Positions 59,762 to 64,000 of a DNA stretch of 64,000 nt are shown here, in pieces; position 1 is the first letter of the stretch; every line of letters begins with the position of its first letter. The DNA is from Parvibaculum sp039680535 (GTDB taxonomy: Bacteria; Pseudomonadota; Alphaproteobacteria; Parvibaculales; Parvibaculaceae): NCBI RefSeq assembly GCF_039680535.1, contig NZ_JBDKSS010000005.1, forward strand, positions 62,001 through 126,000, given 5' to 3'. The translations under genes and the position numbers were made by a program. The notes under the pieces are model-generated. The model did not search any database. It was not told the origin of the DNA and saw only the letters and a list, made by a program, of their open reading frames with translations.

Positions 59762-60880
59762 CTACACGCGCATCGGCATCAGCACGTAGATCGCCTTTTC
59801 GTCGTCGCTGTCGCGCACGAGCGTCGGCGAACCGGAATCCGCCAGCGCGAAGGTCGCTTCGTCGCCGTCGAGCTGCCCGGTGATGTCGAGCAGGTAGCGG
59901 GCATTGAAGCCGATTTCGAGCGGCGTGCTCGAATAGGAGACCGAGAGTTCCTCGGTCGCGCTGCCCGAGTCCGGGTTCGTCACCGAGAGCGTGAGCTTGC
60001 CCTCGTCGAGATTGAGCTTCACCGCGCGCGACTTCTCGGTCGAGATGGTCGAGACGCGGTCCACGGCCTCGGCAAAGCGCTTGCCGTCGACCTGCATGAC
60101 CTTGTCGTTGTCCGCCGGAATGACACGCCCGTAATCGGGGAAGGTGCCGTCGATGAGCTTCGAAGTGAGCACCACGCCGCCGAATTCGAAGCGGATCTTG
60201 GTTTCCGAGACGCCAACCGAGATCGTGCCCGCATTGCCTTCCAGAAGCTTCTGGAGTTCGAGCACGGTCTTGCGCGGCACGATGACGCCCGGCATGCCGG
60301 ACGCGCCCGCAGGCAGGTCGTGATCGACCTGGGCGAGGCGATGGCCGTCCGTCGCGACGGCGCGAAGCGCGCTTGCCTTGCCGCTCTCGACGGCATGGAG
60401 ATAGATGCCGTTGAGGTAGTAGCGGGTCTCTTCGGTCGAGATCGCAAAACGGGTCTTGTCGATCAGGCGGCGCATGGCTTCGGCCGGCAGATCGAAATGA
60501 TGCGGCAGCTGGCCCGCGGCCATGGCAGGGAAATCTTCCTGCGGCAGCGCCTGAAGGGCGAAGCGCGAGCGGCCGGCGGTGAGCTGGAGGCGTCCTTCGT
60601 CGGCGCCGGTCGAAAGCTCGACCTGAGCCCCGTCAGGCAGCTTCCTGACGATGTCGTAAAGCGTGTGAGCCGGCGCCGTGGTCGCGCCCTTCTGCGCCAC
60701 ATCGGCGTCGATCGACTCCACCACCTCGATGTCGAGATCGGTCGCCGTGAGGCTCAACTGCCCGCCATCCGCCTTCAGGAGGACGTTGGACAGGATTGGA
60801 ATGGTGTTCCGCCTCTCGACAACCGATTGCACGTGGTTGAGAGACTTGAGGAGTGCGCCCCGCTCGATCGTGATCTTCAT
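59762..60880 (-). CDS. dnaN: DNA polymerase III beta subunit (sliding clamp)
   Basis: Predicted 372-residue ring protein with three similar domains. It starts MKITIERGALLKSLNHVQSV and ends in TFALADSGSPTLVRD and the usual VLMPMRV. This C-terminus matches the clamp consensus. It tethers replicative and repair polymerases. It lies 367 bp from dnaA, a longer gap than usual, which probably holds its own promoter (TATACT at 61135-61140, minus strand). Confidence 0.98.
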   Translation of the reverse strand: MKITIERGALLKSLNHVQSVVERRNTIPILSNVLLKADGGQLSLTATDLDIEVVESIDADVAQKGATTAPAHTLYDIVRKLPDGAQVELSTGADEGRLQLTAGRSRFALQALPQEDFPAMAAGQLPHHFDLPAEAMRRLIDKTRFAISTEETRYYLNGIYLHAVESGKASALRAVATDGHRLAQVDHDLPAGASGMPGVIVPRKTVLELQKLLEGNAGTISVGVSETKIRFEFGGVVLTSKLIDGTFPDYGRVIPADNDKVMQVDGKRFAEAVDRVSTISTEKSRAVKLNLDEGKLTLSVTNPDSGSATEELSVSYSSTPLEIGFNARYLLDITGQLDGDEATFALADSGSPTLVRDSDDEKAIYVLMPMRV

Positions 60881-61247
60881 GGTCTCTCTTCGGTCCCCCG
60901 TTTGGGCACTCAGCCCTTGCCCTGATGGCCGCTAAGGTTCATCTGCAGCAGACCCCACCCCTGCCGGCAGCGTACCCTGAGGTGGCGCGCCTTGGCCTCA
61001 AGCATGGCCGGAGCGCCTGTCCTGGTCGGGAACCCGCTAAACCGGGGGTCGGAAGAGGCATCGGGAGGGCCCTTCGGCCCCCGCCTGCATGCCTCCCGGC
61101 GAGTGCCGGAAATCCGCAGAAAATCGTTCGCCGAAGTATAGCAGATCGTCCGCGCGATGCACGTTTTTCAGCACGGGAATCCCCACGCCAAAAATGGCTG
61201 AATCGCCTGATTCCGCAGGGGGTTAGCGGGGAGGGGGCTGACGCCGC
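60881..61247 (-). promoter_or_regulatory. dnaA-dnaN intergenic region
   Basis: No gene is seen. On the minus strand TATACT (61135-61140) could be a -10 with a weak CGTGCA-type -35. A GC-rich stem (GGGGGCC-GAAG-GGCCCTCCC, about 61056-61075) lies closer to dnaN. No DnaA box was picked out. Confidence 0.35.
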
Positions 61248-62927
61248 TCAGCTGGCCCCGTTGCCACCCTCGAGCATCCGCCGCAGCAGGTCGACATCCT
61301 CGTCCATGCCGCTGTCGGCTGCACGCAGCTCGTCGATCTTGCGGACCGCGTGGATGACCGTCGTATGGTCGCGGCCGCCGAATTTACGGCCGATCTCGGG
61401 CAGCGACCGGGTGGTGAGCTGCTTGGAGAGATACATGGCGACCTGACGGGGGCGCGCGACCGCGCGGGCCCGGCGCGCCGAAAGCATGTCGGCGAGGCGG
61501 ACGTTGTAATATTCGGCCACGCGGCGCTGGATTTCCTCGATGGTAATCTTGCGGTCGTTGCAGCGCAGAAGATCGCGCAGCACGTCCTGAGACATGTCGA
61601 GCGTGATCGGACGGCCGACCAGCGAGGCATAGGCCACGACACGCTTCAACGCGCCTTCGAGTTCGCGGACATTCGAGACGATGCGATGCGCGAGGAATTC
61701 AAGCACACCGTCAGGGATCGTCACCGGCCCGTTGCGGCTCGCCATTTCCTCGGCCTTGGCCTGGAGAATGCCGAGGCGAAGCTCGTAATCGGTCGGATGG
61801 ATGTCGGCAGCGAGGCCCCAGCCGAGGCGCGAGCGGATGCGCTCCTCGATCCCTTCGAGATCGGAAGGCGACCGGTCGGCCGAAATGATGACCTGACGAT
61901 TGTGATCGATCAGCGCATTGAAGGTGTGGAAGAACTCTTCCTGCGTGGAATCCTTGCCCGAAATGAACTGCACGTCGTCGATCATCAGCACGTCGACGGT
62001 GCGGAACTGCTGCTTGAAGGCCATCGTGTCCTTGAAGCGCAGCGCACGCACGAACTGGTACATGAACTTCTCGGCCGAGAGGTACAGCACCTTGCGTTCC
62101 GGCTGACGGCGGCGGATTTCCCAGGCGATGGCGTGCATGAGATGCGTCTTGCCGAGGCCGACGCCGCCATAAAGGAACAGCGGATTGAAAGTGACGTCCG
62201 TGGCCTCCGCGACGCGGCGAGCCGCCGCATGGGCAAGCTCGTTCGACTTGCCGACGACGAAAGCCTCGAAGGTGAGGCGCGGATCGAGCGGTGCGCCAAC
62301 GCCGGCATCTTCGAAACCGTTCGGAATCTGCGAGGCGGGAGCCGGCTGCGGGGCGATGAACTTCGGCGCCGCCTGAGAGACATGGCGCGGCGCAGCGGCG
62401 TGGCCGTCGATCTGCGTCGTCGGAGCGGCGGCGGGCGCAGCCGCCGATACCGCGGCAAAAGGCGCGGCGGAGGCGCCGTCAGCGGCGCGCGTGCGCACCA
62501 GCACCTCGATGCGCGAAAGCGCCGGATCTTCCTCGCTCCAGAGCGTCGACAGACGCTCGGCATAGTGCGAAAGCAGCCAGTTGCGGATGAAGCGCGTCGG
62601 CACGGCAAGCATGACACGGCCATCGCCCACGCCCAGCAGCTCGATCTGCTTGAACCAGCTATTGAACGTCGCCTCGCCAAGCTCCGCATGAAGGCGCGCG
62701 CGCACGCGGCGCCACTGCTCGCCAAGACCTGCATCGACCGATGACGCCCCTGCATCCGTCGCGGCGCCGAAGGCACGGGACGAGCGCGCTTCCGCTCGCT
62801 CCTGCTCAATGCCATGCGTTTCGCCTGCGGGACGGAAAGCCGATTTAGCCGCCGAAACCAGCTTGTCTTCGTTCACGACCTCTACCCCTCGTCCTTGTCC
62901 CGGCCCCCGATCCGCCAGGACTTTCAT
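61248..62927 (-). CDS. dnaA: chromosomal replication initiator DnaA
   Basis: Predicted 559-residue AAA+ initiator. Domain I has WRRVRARLHAELGEATFNSW. A long Ala/Pro-rich domain II of about 80 residues separates it from domain III, with Walker A LYGGVGLGKTHLMHAIAW, Walker B VLMIDDVQFISGKDSTQEEF and SADRSPSDLEGIEERIRSR. Domain IV ends with the DnaA-box reader FGGRDHTTVIHAVRKID. The ATG at 62927 has no clear ribosome site; a GTG at 62876 (17 codons later) after GGGGTAGAGG is a good alternative. It is first of the minus-strand replication genes. Confidence 0.97.
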   Translation of the reverse strand: MKVLADRGPGQGRGVEVVNEDKLVSAAKSAFRPAGETHGIEQERAEARSSRAFGAATDAGASSVDAGLGEQWRRVRARLHAELGEATFNSWFKQIELLGVGDGRVMLAVPTRFIRNWLLSHYAERLSTLWSEEDPALSRIEVLVRTRAADGASAAPFAAVSAAAPAAAPTTQIDGHAAAPRHVSQAAPKFIAPQPAPASQIPNGFEDAGVGAPLDPRLTFEAFVVGKSNELAHAAARRVAEATDVTFNPLFLYGGVGLGKTHLMHAIAWEIRRRQPERKVLYLSAEKFMYQFVRALRFKDTMAFKQQFRTVDVLMIDDVQFISGKDSTQEEFFHTFNALIDHNRQVIISADRSPSDLEGIEERIRSRLGWGLAADIHPTDYELRLGILQAKAEEMASRNGPVTIPDGVLEFLAHRIVSNVRELEGALKRVVAYASLVGRPITLDMSQDVLRDLLRCNDRKITIEEIQRRVAEYYNVRLADMLSARRARAVARPRQVAMYLSKQLTTRSLPEIGRKFGGRDHTTVIHAVRKIDELRAADSGMDEDVDLLRRMLEGGNGAS

Positions 62928-63025
62928 GAACCGACACCGCCCCCAGTGCCGGATCCTTGCCCGTACCCCCGACAGAGGACATATCCACCCGCCGGTTATT
63001 TTCTCAATTCAGTGCCGCCCGCCGA

Positions 63026-63502
63026 TCAACCCTGCGCCCAGGGAAGACCGGACGCCTTCCAGCCATTGCGGTGCCCACGATGACGATCTTCATCAAGATC
63101 ACCCTCGAAGCCACCGGCCACGTTGTAGCAATGCGCGAAGCCCTGCGCCGTCATCGACACCGCCGCCGCGCGCGAACGAGCGCCCGAACGGCAGAGGAAC
63201 AGAACCGGCACATCCTTGCGCCCACCGCCCAGCGCAGCCGCGACGTCGCCGGAGAAGGCTTCGTTCACGGTCATGGAAGGGAACACCTGCCATTCCGCAA
63301 GCAGCGGCTCCTTGCCGATGGACGACAGGTCGGGCAGTCCCACATAGGACCACTCCGCACGTGTCCGCACATCGATCAGGACAGCATCCGGATTTTCAGC
63401 AAGAACGCGCCAAGCCTCTTCGGCCGACACATCGCCCGCGTAATTCGCGGGGCGGTCGCCGAGGATCCGAGGCTCTATTCCCGTGCTTGCGTTACCCGAC
63501 AT
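63026..63502 (-). CDS. rhodanese-like protein
   Basis: Predicted 158-residue single rhodanese domain. VSAEEAWRVLAENPDAVLID, then VRTRAEWSYVGLPDLSSIG, and the active-site loop FLCRSGARSRAAAVSM with the catalytic Cys are visible. It ends in CYNVAGGFEGDLDEDRHRG. Sulfur transfer or a tRNA/protein sulfuration role is possible. The ATG at 63502 follows AAGGGGCTG. It is 98 bp upstream of dnaA on the same strand; a shared transcript is possible. Confidence 0.9.
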   Translation of the reverse strand: MSGNASTGIEPRILGDRPANYAGDVSAEEAWRVLAENPDAVLIDVRTRAEWSYVGLPDLSSIGKEPLLAEWQVFPSMTVNEAFSGDVAAALGGGRKDVPVLFLCRSGARSRAAAVSMTAQGFAHCYNVAGGFEGDLDEDRHRGHRNGWKASGLPWAQG

Positions 63503-63960
63503 CAGCCCCTTCTCCAACAGACACCCAGCCCTACGCAGGCACAGCTCTCTTCACGGCGGCAATCCCTATAGGAATTCCTCCGCTTCGTCACGCACAACTG
63601 TGTGGATACTTCATGCAGGTCGAAGCTGCTTAATCAAATACTGTATTCAGTCAATTTTTATTGAAAAACACCAGTATTCGTTCGCCTCTTCGAGGTTAAC
63701 AACCATACCTTCGAGACCCCGGAGTGGCAAGCGAGAAGAGTCGTCCGCTGACAAAAAAAGTTCTTACAGGACGCGCGAAATGTACATGTGCGCCAGTGAA
63801 AATTGCATCGCAAATGAGCACCGTCGCAACGCACACATGAAGATGTGAATGAATCCAATTCGATGCGCAGATGTAGCGTGCAGAGTCTTCGCGCGCGCGA
63901 AAAAAGCATTGCGACAACGTATTCATTTTCACTGCAACAAAAGCATCACACTTGGCTGCT
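63503..63960. promoter_or_regulatory. gene-free region ahead of rhodanese/dnaA, possible origin-linked segment
   Basis: No convincing gene. It includes TGTGGATAC at 63601-63609 (one mismatch to the DnaA box TGTGGATAA), an AT-rich stretch at about 63630-63672, and three GANTC methylation sites at 63738-63742, 63851-63855 and 63883-63887. A replication origin would need more DnaA boxes than were seen, so this is only a candidate. Confidence 0.3.
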
Positions 63961-63963
63961 CGC

Positions 63964-63993
63964 GAAAAGAAAAAGCCCGCGTCGTTCGCGGGC
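63964..63993 (-). terminator. terminator of a minus-strand gene beyond the right edge
   Basis: Minus strand GCCCGCG-AACGA-CGCGGGC followed by TTTTTCTTTTC. The gene it serves must lie to the right of base 64000; rpsT is a plausible neighbour of dnaA in this class, but that is inference. Confidence 0.85.
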
Positions 63994-64000
63994 TTCGTTC

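Overview
The window is GC-rich, gene-dense bacterial chromosome of alphaproteobacterial character. Support for this comes from the order dnaA-dnaN-recF-gyrB, RegB/RegA (ActS/ActR) redox two-component genes, an MmcB-type repair protein, a CYP153-type P450, DUF3333-type PstA, and a leaderless leucine leader peptide ahead of leuA. The mix of CYP153, acyl-CoA dehydrogenase/CoA-transferase, MMPL transporter and PHA depolymerase suggests a hydrocarbon- or lipid-degrading organism such as Parvibaculum. The genus is an inference from gene content and was not checked by search.

Layout. 1-5.3 kb: end of a GIY-YIG-like gene, a coupled acyl-CoA dehydrogenase/class III CoA-transferase pair, a decayed nuclease-like gene, a tyrosine integrase, and a 45-nt 3' half of tRNA-Arg(CCG) that marks the right edge of an integrated element. 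5.5-9.9 kb: sulfotransferase, AMP-forming ligase and polyprenyl glycosylphosphotransferase, probably surface glycan synthesis. 10.0-18.4 kb: a phosphate-starvation block (porin, pstB, pstA, pstC, pstS) with a triple-repeat Pho box at each outer end. 18.5-22.8 kb: truncated globin, MFS carrier, Ada/AlkA fusion coupled to ogt, small membrane protein. 22.8-29.4 kb: biotin synthesis (bioD, bioF and a quinone-oxidoreductase-like gene on the minus strand; bioB and bioA on the plus strand) with a GIY-YIG gene and an unknown gene between bioB and bioA. 29.6-36.4 kb: ParA/SPOR pair, YgjP-type metalloprotein, phaZ, leuA with an attenuator-type leader, SCO1. 36.6-42.3 kb: ankyrin protein, metallo-beta-lactamase-fold enzyme, regB/regA, a 43-residue basic protein, mmcB, a kinase-like phosphotransferase.

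42.3-51.0 kb is the most unusual part. A CYP153-type P450 is flanked by two paralogous ferritin-like diiron proteins. Three copies of one 24-bp operator (GAAAATGACG-N5-GTCA-N2-TTT) sit in front of these genes. An MMPL transporter, a TerB-like protein and a second P450 follow. 51.2-56.0 kb: second sulfotransferase, HAD phosphatase, class A penicillin-binding protein, TetR regulator. 56.0-63.5 kb: gyrB, recF, dnaN, dnaA and a rhodanese, all on the minus strand. The last 0.5 kb holds no gene, a DnaA-box-like site, GANTC sites and the terminator of a gene lying beyond the right edge.

No complete tRNA, rRNA, insertion sequence or CRISPR array was seen.
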